From assembly GCF_030915505.1 (NCBI RefSeq), contig NZ_CP133265.1:3314001-3378000 (forward strand): a DNA stretch of 64,000 bases, written 5' to 3'. The notes beneath the pieces were generated by a model. It did no database searches and was not told the DNA's origin. It was given only the letters and a program-made list of their open reading frames with translations. Below are positions 26,629-34,400 of the stretch, piece by piece. Made by a program: the position numbers and the translations under genes. Source of the DNA: Neobacillus sp. OS1-2 (GTDB lineage: Bacteria; Bacillota; Bacilli; Bacillales; Cytobacillaceae). Numbering within the stretch: the stretch's first letter is position 1; every line of letters begins with the position of its first letter.

Positions 26629-28488
26629 ATGGAACAACACGTATCCGTCATTTCCTTACTTGTTGTTGTCACAATGGCCTTTTTAACTCCTATTATCCTT
26701 CATCGGTTTAAATTAAATTTTATCCCGGTGGTTGTTGCCGAAATCATAATGGGCCTAATTATTGGAAAAACAGGCTTCAATATCGTTCATCAGGATGTCT
26801 GGCTTTCAACACTTTCATCGCTTGGCTTTATCTTTCTTATGTTCTTAAGTGGACTTGAAATTGATTTTACGGCCTTCACGGGGAGTAAAAAGCGGGAAAT
26901 TCTCCCGAATGGAAAAAAGGAACCTAATACCTTTGTTGTAGCGAGCATCATCTTTACTGGGGTCTTTATTTTTTCTCTAGGACTATCCTATTTGTTTGTT
27001 ATCGCAGGCTTTATCGATAATGCCTTTTTAATGACATTGATCATTTCCACGATTTCATTAGGAGTGGTTGTGCCCACCTTAAAGGAGGCGCACCTAATGA
27101 AGACTGTTATCGGGCAAATCATTTTACTAATTGCAGTTATTGCAGATTTGGCCACGATGATTTTGCTCGCCGTTTTTGTCTCGCTGTATGAAGCAGGGCA
27201 CGGAAATACATGGTTACTGTTAATTTTATTCGCTGCCGGGATCGTCCTTTATTTTGTAGGCAAAAGATTTAAGAATCGCACCTTTATTGAGACATTGTCG
27301 ACTGGGACTGTCCAGATTGGAACAAGAGCGGTGTTCACACTGATTATCGTCTTAGTAGGTTTATCTGAATCAGTCGGTGCTGAAAATATTCTTGGAGCCT
27401 TTCTAGCGGGCGTGCTCGTCTCCTTATTATCACCCAACCAAGACCTTGTACATAAGCTTGATTCCTTTGGCTACGGGTTTTTAATTCCGATATTTTTCGT
27501 GATGGTTGGTGTGAATCTTGATGTGTGGTCCTTATTTAGTGAGAAGAAGCTCTTGTTGTTAATCCCGCTTTTACTGATCGGACTGTTATTATCAAAGCTA
27601 GTACCAGTATATCTCTTGAAAATTTGGTATGATATGAAAACAGTTATTTCTTCAGGTTTTTTACTCACCTCAACCCTGTCACTCGTCATTGCGGCGGCAA
27701 CGATTGGGGAGAGAATAGGGGTTATTACAGAACATATGAAGGGAACATTAATTTTGGTTGCAGTCATCACATCCATTTTTACCCCGATTGTGTTTAAGAA
27801 GCTGTTCCCTAAAGAGACGGTAGCAGGAAAAAAGGTCAGTGTCGCTTTCTTGGGGGCCAATCAAGTTACATTGCCAGTATCGCGGGATTTAAAATCGGGT
27901 CTATATGATCCGATCCTTTATCATCCAAAAATGGAAAAGTCGGAAAAACAGATTGCAAATTCACTATTTGATATCGTGGAAATCCCGGATTATTCACTCG
28001 ATACCATTTCCCAAACAAAAGTTTTTCAATCAGAAATTGTGGTCATTTCAACCGGTGATGAGAACCGAAATGCGACCCTTTCTATCGCTGCCAAAGAAAA
28101 TCACGTTCCAAGGGTTATTGCCCGAATTGAAAGCCCTGATTTGGAGCAAAGTCTGCGTGAGCATGGGATCGAAATGTATTCTGCATTTAAATCATCGCAA
28201 ACGCTGCTTAGGGCATTAATTGAGTCACCAACCCTCATGAATATTCTTACGAACGAGGAAGAAGGACTTTTTGAAATAGTGATGAAGAATCCATATTTTG
28301 AAGAAATGTCATTACGAAAATTCCCCTTTACGGGTGATATCATTATTGTTCGGATTTTTAGAGGCAAGGATTCAATCGTACCCCATGGTGATACAGAATT
28401 ACAGATGCATGACCGCTTGATTGTAACGGGCTCGAAGGAATATGTAGATGAGTTGAAAAGAGAATTGGAGTTTTGTGAAATCTGCTAG
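26629..28488 (+). CDS. yjbQ: CPA2-family Na+(K+)/H+ antiporter YjbQ
   Basis: This is a monovalent cation:proton antiporter of the plasma membrane. Residues 1-390 contain about twelve hydrophobic segments, with the polar NLDVW and LSGLEIDF features of CPA2 carriers. The cytosolic C-terminus carries a TrkA-N-like part (VAFLGANQVTLPVSRDL) and a TrkA-C domain ending near residue 615. The protein has 619 aa and starts after GAGAGGTGAAACAAAG. It matches the position and length of B. subtilis YjbQ. Confidence 0.88.
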   Translation: MEQHVSVISLLVVVTMAFLTPIILHRFKLNFIPVVVAEIIMGLIIGKTGFNIVHQDVWLSTLSSLGFIFLMFLSGLEIDFTAFTGSKKREILPNGKKEPNTFVVASIIFTGVFIFSLGLSYLFVIAGFIDNAFLMTLIISTISLGVVVPTLKEAHLMKTVIGQIILLIAVIADLATMILLAVFVSLYEAGHGNTWLLLILFAAGIVLYFVGKRFKNRTFIETLSTGTVQIGTRAVFTLIIVLVGLSESVGAENILGAFLAGVLVSLLSPNQDLVHKLDSFGYGFLIPIFFVMVGVNLDVWSLFSEKKLLLLIPLLLIGLLLSKLVPVYLLKIWYDMKTVISSGFLLTSTLSLVIAAATIGERIGVITEHMKGTLILVAVITSIFTPIVFKKLFPKETVAGKKVSVAFLGANQVTLPVSRDLKSGLYDPILYHPKMEKSEKQIANSLFDIVEIPDYSLDTISQTKVFQSEIVVISTGDENRNATLSIAAKENHVPRVIARIESPDLEQSLREHGIEMYSAFKSSQTLLRALIESPTLMNILTNEEEGLFEIVMKNPYFEEMSLRKFPFTGDIIIVRIFRGKDSIVPHGDTELQMHDRLIVTGSKEYVDELKRELEFCEIC

Positions 28489-28542
28489 CAGAAACCGTTT
28501 TAAAAAATCACATGCTTTTCATTTGTGGGAAATTAGTGTAAA

Positions 28543-28561
28543 ATTAGTACCAAGTGCTAAT
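28543..28561 (+). promoter_or_regulatory. FapR operator at the fabI promoter
   Basis: ATTAGTACCAAGTGCTAAT is an almost perfect dyad matching the known FapR site (TTAGTACC..GTACTAA). It overlaps a -10 box TAAAAT (28539-28544) and the likely start site; a weak -35 (TTTTCA, 28516-28521) is 17 bases upstream. FapR releases DNA when malonyl-CoA is high, so fabI should be in the lipid-synthesis regulon. Confidence 0.85.
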
Positions 28562-28593
28562 ATCTTGTAATTATCCTAGGAGGACTTTTAAAT

Positions 28594-29364
28594 ATGAATC
28601 TTTCTTTAACCGGAAAAACATATGTTGTAATGGGTGTGGCAAATAAACGAAGTATTGCATGGGGAATTGCCCGTTCACTGCATAATGCAGGAGCAAGATT
28701 GATTTTTACGTATGCAGGTGAAAGAATTGAGAGTAGTGTTCGCGAATTAGCCAATTCTTTGGAAGCCGAAGGGACACTTGTTTTACCTTGTGATGTGACT
28801 AGTGATGAAGCGATTGCCACTTGTTTTGCCCAAATAAAAGAGGCGGTGGGAACGATTCACGGGCTGGCACACTGTATTGCCTTTGCTAAAACAGAGGAGC
28901 TGAAAGGTGAATTTGTTAACACATCAAGGGATGGATTCCTGCTTGCGCAAAATATCAGTGCATTTTCCTTAACAGCTGTTGCAAAAGAAGCACAAGGCCT
29001 GATGACGGAAGGCGGCAGTATTGTGACCTTAACCTATTTAGGCGGGGAACGTGCCATTCCGAATTATAATGTAATGGGTGTCGCGAAAGCATCTTTAGAT
29101 GCCAGCGTCCGCTATTTAGCCGCAAACCTTGGGCAATATGGAATTCGAGTAAATTCTATCTCTGCAGGACCGATTCGCACCTTATCAGCTAAAGCTATCG
29201 GGGAATTTAACACTATCTTAAATGAAATTGAAGAGAAGTCACCATTACGGAGAACCACTTCACCAGAAGAAGTTGGCGACACGGCTGTATTCCTTTTCAG
29301 TGACCTTTCTCGTGGAATTACCGGTGAAAACATTCACGTTGATTCCGGATTCCATATTCTTTAA
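28594..29364 (+). CDS. fabI: Enoyl-[acyl-carrier-protein] reductase (NADH) FabI
   Basis: FabI carries out the last reductive step of fatty acid elongation. The SDR-like nucleotide motif GVANKRSIAWGIA and the FabI active site Y(x)6K (YNVMGVAKAS) are present, with the conserved ISAGPIRTLSAKAI segment and HVDSGFHI at the end. Its 256 aa length is normal. The start follows AGGAGGACTTTTAAAT. The gene stands alone with a FapR operator and its own terminator. Confidence 0.95.
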   Translation: MNLSLTGKTYVVMGVANKRSIAWGIARSLHNAGARLIFTYAGERIESSVRELANSLEAEGTLVLPCDVTSDEAIATCFAQIKEAVGTIHGLAHCIAFAKTEELKGEFVNTSRDGFLLAQNISAFSLTAVAKEAQGLMTEGGSIVTLTYLGGERAIPNYNVMGVAKASLDASVRYLAANLGQYGIRVNSISAGPIRTLSAKAIGEFNTILNEIEEKSPLRRTTSPEEVGDTAVFLFSDLSRGITGENIHVDSGFHIL

Positions 29365-29377
29365 TACGATTTTAACC

Positions 29378-29406
29378 AAGCCCGCTTAAAATAAGCGGGC
29401 TTTTAT
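29378..29406 (+). terminator. Terminator after fabI
   Basis: Stem AAGCCCGCTTA / TAAGCGGGCTT with an AAA loop, followed by TTATT. Confidence 0.88.
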
Positions 29407-29504
29407 TATGTATTCTTTTACTAAGTGAAAAAACCATATGAACCGGTATAGGCATTTCGCATACATATAAAGTGTAGGAATTACGTCGATAGGAGGTGCC
29501 ATGC

Positions 29505-30008
29505 ATGTCGAAAATGAAGAGCAGGGGTCCGCTTTTATATGTCCATCAGTCATTTTCAAGGACTCCAACAAACAATAACATGCAGGAAGTTTATACAAAC
29601 AGGAAAGAGCAGGAAACACCAGAGGAAGTAGCACCGCAGGGAAAAGAAACCCTAAAGAAAATTTCACTTGCAAAAAAGGAGCTTTTCCAAGAGCAAATTC
29701 CGATTGAAATAGTGAAAGCAGAAACTCCGCATGCGGTACAGCAACAGCAAACATCACGGCCTTCATTAAAAAGAGTAAAACCCTTTAAGGAAATGGAATT
29801 AACCGAGCGTTTAGACTATCTAATCAATTTTCCAAAAGTACTGCCTCCAGTCCCGTGCAACTTTTATACAGTTGAAGGAAACTATCAAGGATACCTAGCC
29901 GAATACAATCAGCACCAGGTAACCATAACATTTCATGATCAAACATCAAAAACCTTACCTATAGAAGAATTAAAGGATGTCATGATGATTGGGATAAAAA
30001 AAGTGTAA
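29505..30008 (+). CDS. cotO: Spore coat protein CotO
   Basis: CotO is a late spore-coat/crust morphogenetic protein. The N-terminal LLYVHQ motif and C-terminal block RLDYLINFPKVLPPVPCNFY are the features by which I recognise it; the middle is a low-complexity polar linker rich in Gln, Lys and Glu. It ends LKDVMMIGIKK. Its length is 167 aa. The ATG at 29505 is 6 bases after AGGAGGTG; a GTG inside that site is rejected. In B. subtilis cotO (yjbX) lies near fabI and cotZ. Confidence 0.8.
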   Translation: MSKMKSRGPLLYVHQSFSRTPTNNNMQEVYTNRKEQETPEEVAPQGKETLKKISLAKKELFQEQIPIEIVKAETPHAVQQQQTSRPSLKRVKPFKEMELTERLDYLINFPKVLPPVPCNFYTVEGNYQGYLAEYNQHQVTITFHDQTSKTLPIEELKDVMMIGIKKV

Positions 30009-30023
30009 ACAAGGAAACAAAGA

Positions 30024-30053
30024 AGCCAGCCGATTTACCGACTGGCTCATTTC
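30024..30053. terminator. Terminator between convergent cotO and cotZ
   Basis: Stem AGCCAG-CG / CG-CTGGCT with an ATTTAC loop, then CATTTCATT; A-rich on the other side. Confidence 0.7.
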
Positions 30054-30067
30054 ATTGGATATCTTCC

Positions 30068-30580
30068 TTAATCACATAAACCTAGGTTAACGTCGGCAAT
30101 GCATTGGACTGCACAGAAGCAGCTTAAGTCAACTGTGATGCAATCTCTGCTTGCGCGGAATCTTTCAACCTGGCAAACCTTTGTAAGGTCAACACAGCAT
30201 TTATCGCTGCTTGAAACAAGGTTCACTGGAGCAAAGTGTCCGCTGCTATCGCGGTGTCCAGGTACTAACACGCGAAGTGTGGCACAGCAATTATCGAATA
30301 CCTCTTCTACGCGGAAGTAGATGGATACACAAGCATTGCCCTCATGTGTTAAAAATGCATGAAACGGTGACCCGTCTGCTGTACTTAATACAAACACCCG
30401 TGTATCAACAGGCTCTCTCCTAGCAGGAGACACCATTGATCCTAAAGGCTCCGTAAAACAACTGGAACACTCTGCACATTCTTCTTCTACGGCATTATCT
30501 TGGATATCTTTAATGGCACGAACTACTTCACACACACAGTTACCAGTGCGAAAATCGTTATTATTATTTCCACAACCCAT
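30068..30580 (-). CDS. cotZ: Spore coat/exosporium Cys-rich protein (CotZ/CotY/ExsY family)
   Basis: This structural protein of the outermost spore layer self-assembles by disulfide cross-links. The 170-aa sequence has about fifteen cysteines, including CVCEVV, CAECSSCF, NCCATL, KCCVDL and CFCAVQC. The family block FVLSTADGSPFHAFLTHEG is present. A single member is seen here, where B. subtilis has cotY and cotZ within a cotVWXYZ cluster. The start ATG follows AAGGAGGAAAAATAA. Confidence 0.85.
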   Translation of the reverse strand: MGCGNNNNDFRTGNCVCEVVRAIKDIQDNAVEEECAECSSCFTEPLGSMVSPARREPVDTRVFVLSTADGSPFHAFLTHEGNACVSIYFRVEEVFDNCCATLRVLVPGHRDSSGHFAPVNLVSSSDKCCVDLTKVCQVERFRASRDCITVDLSCFCAVQCIADVNLGLCD

Positions 30581-30720
30581 TTATTTTTCCTCCTTATTCC
30601 GTGATATATCTTACATTACTAACATATTTCACAGACCGCTTTTGGGTTACGGACAATTGCCTTGTTTGGCAAAATTAGGCGGATGTTTGGTTAATTTCAC
30701 ATAGAAAGGATCAATTTGGG

Positions 30721-31071
30721 ATGAAAATAACCTTTTTAAGCTTTGTTATATTATCACTTTCGAGCTTTCGGCTAACAAGATTACTTGTTTTCGATAAAAT
30801 CACCGAGTTTATTCGCGAGCCATTTTTCGATGAAGTAGTGGAAGAGAATGAAGAGGGAGAAAAAGATGTTTATTACCTTCCTAAAAAAACAGGATTTAAG
30901 AAATTTATGGGTGAACTGCTCAGCTGTTACTGGTGTACAGGAATTTGGGCGGCAGCCCTCATTGTCGTGTTTTATTATATATTCCCAGTAGTTTCAACGC
31001 CAATCATCCTTATATTAGCGGTTGCCGGCTTGGCTGCAATCGTAGAGGTATTCGTACAATATTTTATTTAA
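30721..31071 (+). CDS. yjcA: YjcA-like sporulation membrane protein (DUF1360)
   Basis: A 116-aa protein with an N-terminal helix containing SSFRLTRLLVFDKIT, a charged loop, a conserved LLSCYWCTGIWAA segment, and two C-terminal hydrophobic stretches. FRLTRL and C-WC-GIW are typical of DUF1360. B. subtilis YjcA is sporulation-expressed, and its biochemical role is not known to me. The start follows AAAGGATCAATTTGGG. It is followed by small sporulation genes. Confidence 0.75.
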   Translation: MKITFLSFVILSLSSFRLTRLLVFDKITEFIREPFFDEVVEENEEGEKDVYYLPKKTGFKKFMGELLSCYWCTGIWAAALIVVFYYIFPVVSTPIILILAVAGLAAIVEVFVQYFI

Positions 31072-31155
31072 AAATTAATTCTTTCGCTGAGACAAGACTT
31101 TTATCCGTTTCATATTCTAACTAGTAGAAAAAGAATTTCAGGGGAGAGTGGAAAC

Positions 31156-31254
31156 ATGAACAACAAAAAGCAAAGCAAGGGAACAAAAACCATCCAATCC
31201 TCAAACACAAAGAGGAAAAAGGGCTGCGGGTGCGGTAAAAAGTCATCCAAGTAA
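31156..31254 (+). CDS. Putative 32-aa basic peptide with GCGCG motif
   Basis: A short frame, MNNKKQSKGTKTIQSSNTKR then KKGCGCGKKSSK. GGGGAGAG lies about 7 bases before the ATG, and a terminator starts 7 bases after the stop, which together support a real gene. It is very basic and the two cysteines in GCGCG could bind metal. Setting among spore coat and spoVA genes suggests a sporulation product, but I recognise no family. Confidence 0.5.
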   Translation: MNNKKQSKGTKTIQSSNTKRKKGCGCGKKSSK

Positions 31255-31260
31255 GGGAAG

Positions 31261-31288
31261 AACTGCTGGTAATCCGGCAGTTTTTTTT
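31261..31288 (+). terminator. Terminator after the 32-aa peptide gene
   Basis: Stem AACTGC / GCAGTT with partial inner pairs, followed by eight Ts. Confidence 0.75.
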
Positions 31289-31390
31289 GATGAAGCGCAA
31301 AAATTTGTTATCCAGTCATAATTTCCGCGAATTGCGAAAAAACTAGATAGTACTAGTCAGTATAAAAAATGGGACAAGGAAAGGGATAAA

Positions 31391-31858
31391 ATGATCACTA
31401 GATACGGATTGATTTTGGTCACTTGTTTATTTTTATTAGGAGCTTGTAACAATAAGCAACAAGAAAAGGACAGTCAACTAGCGTTGATAAAGACAACAAA
31501 TCCCACTCCTCTTATGACGGACAAAACAAAGAAGAACCACAAGGTCAATGAGATTAAAGAGGTGGTCAGTACTTTTCCGGAACTTTACGATATCGCTGTT
31601 GTGAAAGGAAAAGGGGATACTCTAGTTGCATATAAGGTAAAGCATTTACACAGATTTAAAATGAAAAAAATCGAAAAGGGAGTAACCAAAAAGTTGAAGA
31701 AAAAGTTTCCGAAAGAAGAATTTACAGTATCAAGCGACTATAAAATTTTTCTTGAAACCGTGAGGCTGGATGAAAAGATGCATTCCAAAAACTTTTCAAA
31801 GCACGATGCCGAAAAACGCTTTAAGGAAATCGTCAAAATGACGGAAGACATAAAGTAA
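31391..31858 (+). CDS. Sporulation lipoprotein (YhcN/YlaJ-like)
   Basis: This is a 155-aa lipoprotein with lipobox LLGAC (Cys at residue 19) after a short hydrophobic signal. The mature part is rich in Lys and Glu with IKEVVSTFPELYDIAVVKGK, typical of the YhcN/YlaJ sporulation lipoprotein family. It lies 15 bases before spoVAC and probably shares its transcript. A sequence resembling a forespore (sigma-F/G) promoter (CGAATT, 15 bases, AGTACTA at 31328-31355) lies upstream, but the match is loose. Confidence 0.65.
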   Translation: MITRYGLILVTCLFLLGACNNKQQEKDSQLALIKTTNPTPLMTDKTKKNHKVNEIKEVVSTFPELYDIAVVKGKGDTLVAYKVKHLHRFKMKKIEKGVTKKLKKKFPKEEFTVSSDYKIFLETVRLDEKMHSKNFSKHDAEKRFKEIVKMTEDIK

Positions 31859-31873
31859 GAAGGGAGAATGAAG

Positions 31874-32356
31874 ATGGCGAACAAGGAGCAGCAACAAAAC
31901 ATGACCCCGCAGCAGCGAAACTATCAACAGCTGCAGCAAAAGCATGAGTTAAAGAGACCAGTTCTAAAGAATTGCATCAAGGCATTTTTGGTTGGCGGCC
32001 TCATTTGTGCTATTGGTCAGGCAGTCAGTTATTTTTACATATATTTTTTTAATTTTACTGAGCAGAGTGTTGGAAATCCGACTGTGGCAACGATGGTCTT
32101 TTTCTCGATGCTATTAACGGGATGGGGAGTTTATGATCGAATGGGACAATTTGCAGGTGCAGGGAGTGCCGTGCCAGTTACCGGTTTTGGAAATGCTGTG
32201 ATCTCAGCTGCGATTGAGCATCGGACAGAAGGGTTTGTGCTGGGCGTGGGCGGGAATATGTTTAAACTGGCAGGTTCCGTCATCCTCTTCGGCGTATTCT
32301 CTGCATTTGTGGTTGCATTAATTAAAACACTACTCATCATTTGGGGGGTGTTGTAA
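31874..32356 (+). CDS. spoVAC: Stage V sporulation protein AC
   Basis: SpoVAC is an inner-membrane mechanosensitive channel-like protein for Ca-dipicolinate movement into and out of the spore. The 160-aa protein has a Gln/Lys-rich cytosolic start and four hydrophobic segments, with the family pattern FLVGGLICAIGQAVSYF and PVTGFGNAVISAAIEH. Of two ATGs (31868, 31874), the second has proper spacing from GGGAGA. It is directly joined to spoVAD. Confidence 0.92.
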   Translation: MANKEQQQNMTPQQRNYQQLQQKHELKRPVLKNCIKAFLVGGLICAIGQAVSYFYIYFFNFTEQSVGNPTVATMVFFSMLLTGWGVYDRMGQFAGAGSAVPVTGFGNAVISAAIEHRTEGFVLGVGGNMFKLAGSVILFGVFSAFVVALIKTLLIIWGVL

Positions 32357-33382
32357 TTGCTAAGAGGGCATCAATCATGGGTATTCGCCAATCGGCCAAT
32401 GATCACAGCCACAGGCGTTACAGGCGGACCGTTTGAGGCAAATGGCAAATTGGCAAATGATTTTGATTTATTATTTGAGGACCTATGGATGGGAAAAGAG
32501 TCGTATGAGAAGGCTCATCGTTTATTGCTTGAAGAGGCAATAAAAGTGGCATTACAAAAGGGGAATATTCAAAAAGAGCAGGTGCAATTTTTATTTGCCG
32601 GGGATTTAATTAATCAAATTACGCCAACCAGCTTTGCAGCAAGAACGATGCAAATTCCCTATTTTGGTCTTTTCGGTGCCTGCTCCACATCCATGGAGGG
32701 TTTGGCACTCTCATCCTTTGTCGTAAATTATGAAGGGGCAAAATACGTACTGACAGGTGCCTCCAGCCATAATGCTGCGGTAGAAAAGCAGTTCCGTTAT
32801 CCGACTGAATATGGTGGCCAAAAGCCACCGACAGCGCAATGGACGATTACAGGTGCCGGTGTAGCACTTGTAGAGCCGAATGAACCAGGTAAGCAGCATC
32901 CAGTGACAACCGCAGCAACCATCGGAAAGGTCGTTGATATGGGTCTATCAGACCCGTTTAACATGGGCGGGGCAATGGCACCGGCAGCGGCAGATACAAT
33001 CATGGCTCATTTCCGCGACCTGCAATTGGATCCATCCTATTACGATTTAATCGTTACCGGTGATCTAGGGAGAGTCGGCCACGATACGGCATTTGAATTG
33101 CTCAACAAAAGCGGTTTGAATATGCAAAGAAAACAATTTCAGGATTGCGGATTATTAATGTATAAAGAGGATCAACCGGTTCAGTCCGGTGGAAGCGGTG
33201 CAGGGTGCTCTGCTACTGTTTTATATGGACATCTTCTTAATCAGTTAAAAAAGGGTACCTATAAACGAATATTAGTTGTCGCTACGGGGGCATTATTGTC
33301 GCCGCTCAGTTTTCAGCAAAATGAATCCATTCCATGTATTGCCCATGCTGTTGCAATAGAGATGAATGAAGAAAAGGGGTGA
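32357..33382 (+). CDS. spoVAD: Stage V sporulation protein AD
   Basis: SpoVAD binds dipicolinic acid and feeds it through the SpoVA channel. It has a thiolase/KAS-like fold without known enzymatic activity: FGACSTSMEGLALSSF around the former catalytic Cys, TGDLGRVGHDTAFELL, and GGSGAGCSATVLYGHLL. Its 341 aa length is normal. The TTG start at 32357 abuts the spoVAC stop, with GGGGGGTG at a 6-base spacing. Confidence 0.93.
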   Translation: MLRGHQSWVFANRPMITATGVTGGPFEANGKLANDFDLLFEDLWMGKESYEKAHRLLLEEAIKVALQKGNIQKEQVQFLFAGDLINQITPTSFAARTMQIPYFGLFGACSTSMEGLALSSFVVNYEGAKYVLTGASSHNAAVEKQFRYPTEYGGQKPPTAQWTITGAGVALVEPNEPGKQHPVTTAATIGKVVDMGLSDPFNMGGAMAPAAADTIMAHFRDLQLDPSYYDLIVTGDLGRVGHDTAFELLNKSGLNMQRKQFQDCGLLMYKEDQPVQSGGSGAGCSATVLYGHLLNQLKKGTYKRILVVATGALLSPLSFQQNESIPCIAHAVAIEMNEEKG

Positions 33383-33387
33383 GGTAA

Positions 33388-33744
33388 ATGCTGGCAATGT
33401 TCTTTTGGGCATTTGTGATTGGCGGGTTAATTTGTGTGATAGGGCAGCTTTTATTTGATGTTGCAAAACTAACTCCGGGCCATACCTTAAGTCTGCTTGT
33501 TGTCATCGGAGCAGTTTTGGATGGATTCGGGTTATACGAACCATTAGTGGATTTTGCCGGAGCAGGAGCAAGCATTCCAATCACCAGTTTTGGGAATGCC
33601 TTAGTGCATGGAGCGATGCAGGATGCACAAGCACATGGAATTATTGGCGTATTAACAGGGATGTTTCAAGTAACAAGTTCAGGAATCTCCGCAGCCATTA
33701 TATTTGGATTTATTGGGGCCCTTATTTTTAAACCAAAAGGGTAA
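33388..33744 (+). CDS. spoVAE: Stage V sporulation protein AEb
   Basis: This is a membrane partner of SpoVAC and SpoVAD in dipicolinate transport. It is 118 aa with four hydrophobic segments and the motif [20 protein letters not shown], related to the corresponding part of SpoVAC. The start follows AAAAGGGGTGAGGTAA, 5 bases after spoVAD. No spoVAA, AB, AEa or AF accompanies it, so this is a short accessory spoVA locus. Confidence 0.9.
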   Translation: MLAMFFWAFVIGGLICVIGQLLFDVAKLTPGHTLSLLVVIGAVLDGFGLYEPLVDFAGAGASIPITSFGNALVHGAMQDAQAHGIIGVLTGMFQVTSSGISAAIIFGFIGALIFKPKG

Positions 33745-33849
33745 AAGTACATTTTTTTTCTACCTTTTCGAATAGGTTGTCATGCCTATACACTTTATAA
33801 AGTCATTTCATATGTTATTAATGAGATTACTTAAGTGAGGTGACAGTCT

Positions 33850-33969
33850 ATGTGCTTTGGATATGGCGGCTACGGCTACGGCGGTGGCGGTTTCTACGGA
33901 GGTTCTACTTTCGTATTAATCGTTGTATTGTTCATCCTTTTAATCATTGTCGGTGCAAGCTTCTATTAA
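33850..33969 (+). CDS. YjcZ-family Gly/Tyr-rich sporulation peptide
   Basis: A 39-aa peptide: [20 protein letters not shown] followed by a single hydrophobic helix ([19 protein letters not shown]). This GYGG repeat plus membrane helix is typical of the YjcZ/YrzI-type small sporulation proteins found in multiple copies in bacilli. GAGGTGA lies upstream of the ATG. It sits between spoVAE and spoVIF, with its own terminator. Confidence 0.8.
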   Translation: MCFGYGGYGYGGGGFYGGSTFVLIVVLFILLIIVGASFY

Positions 33970-33991
33970 TAAGTAAGCTTATTTAGATGGG

Positions 33992-34026
33992 AGGGGCTGG
34001 CCTGAAAAAGTGGCCAGCCCTTTCTT
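33992..34026 (+). terminator. Terminator after the YjcZ-like gene
   Basis: Stem GGGCTGGCC / GGCCAGCCC with loop TGAAAAAGT, followed by TTTCTTT. Confidence 0.88.
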
Positions 34027-34091
34027 TCCCCTTTATTCACAATTTTCTTTTTCCTTCATACAATAAAGTAGTTTATGAAGGAGTGTGAGTT

Positions 34092-34352
34092 TTGAACATG
34101 GATAATGGGTTCTTTAAAAACATCGAAAAGAAAACGGGCGTTAATATGAAAGACATCTTTGACTTAGCTAACTCCTTACAGAATGCAAATTTTAAAGATG
34201 AAAAAACAGTCCGTAATGTGATTCGCAGAGTGTCTCAAATTGCTAATAAACCGGTAAGTAAGGACATGGAAGATCAAATTGTGAAATCTATCATTAATGA
34301 TGGGAAGCAGCTTGATTTTAATACAATTGCTAACATGATGAATAAGAAATAA
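34092..34352 (+). CDS. spoVIF: Stage VI sporulation protein F (YjcC)
   Basis: SpoVIF is needed for late spore coat assembly and stability of the coat-gene regulator GerE in B. subtilis. The 86-aa protein shows FFKNIEKKTGVNMKDIFDLA and IRRVSQIANKPVSKDMED. AAGGAG is 8 bases before the TTG at 34092 and 14 before the ATG at 34098, so TTG is preferred. It is convergent with yjcD as in B. subtilis. Confidence 0.85.
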   Translation: MNMDNGFFKNIEKKTGVNMKDIFDLANSLQNANFKDEKTVRNVIRRVSQIANKPVSKDMEDQIVKSIINDGKQLDFNTIANMMNKK

Positions 34353-34400
34353 AAAGAAGAAGACCAATCCTAAATTTTAGGAATCGGTCTTCTTCTTTTT
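34351..34400. terminator. Bidirectional terminator between spoVIF and yjcD
   Basis: A long stem, AAAAAGAAGAAGACC ... GGTCTTCTTCTTTTT, overlaps the last codons of yjcD (KKKTDS). Confidence 0.85.

Noticed and set aside
29440..29480. Sigma-K-like promoter before cotO
   Set aside because: CATACATATA resembles the -10 but does not match the CATAnnnTA spacing, and no good -35 was found.
29386..29766. Minus-strand hydrophobic frame over cotO
   Set aside because: It reads through the fabI terminator region and is antisense to cotO, which has a strong ribosome site and conserved ends.
33850..33969. GYGG repeat considered as a simple-sequence repeat only
   Set aside because: A start, ribosome site, membrane helix and terminator show a real YjcZ-type peptide gene.
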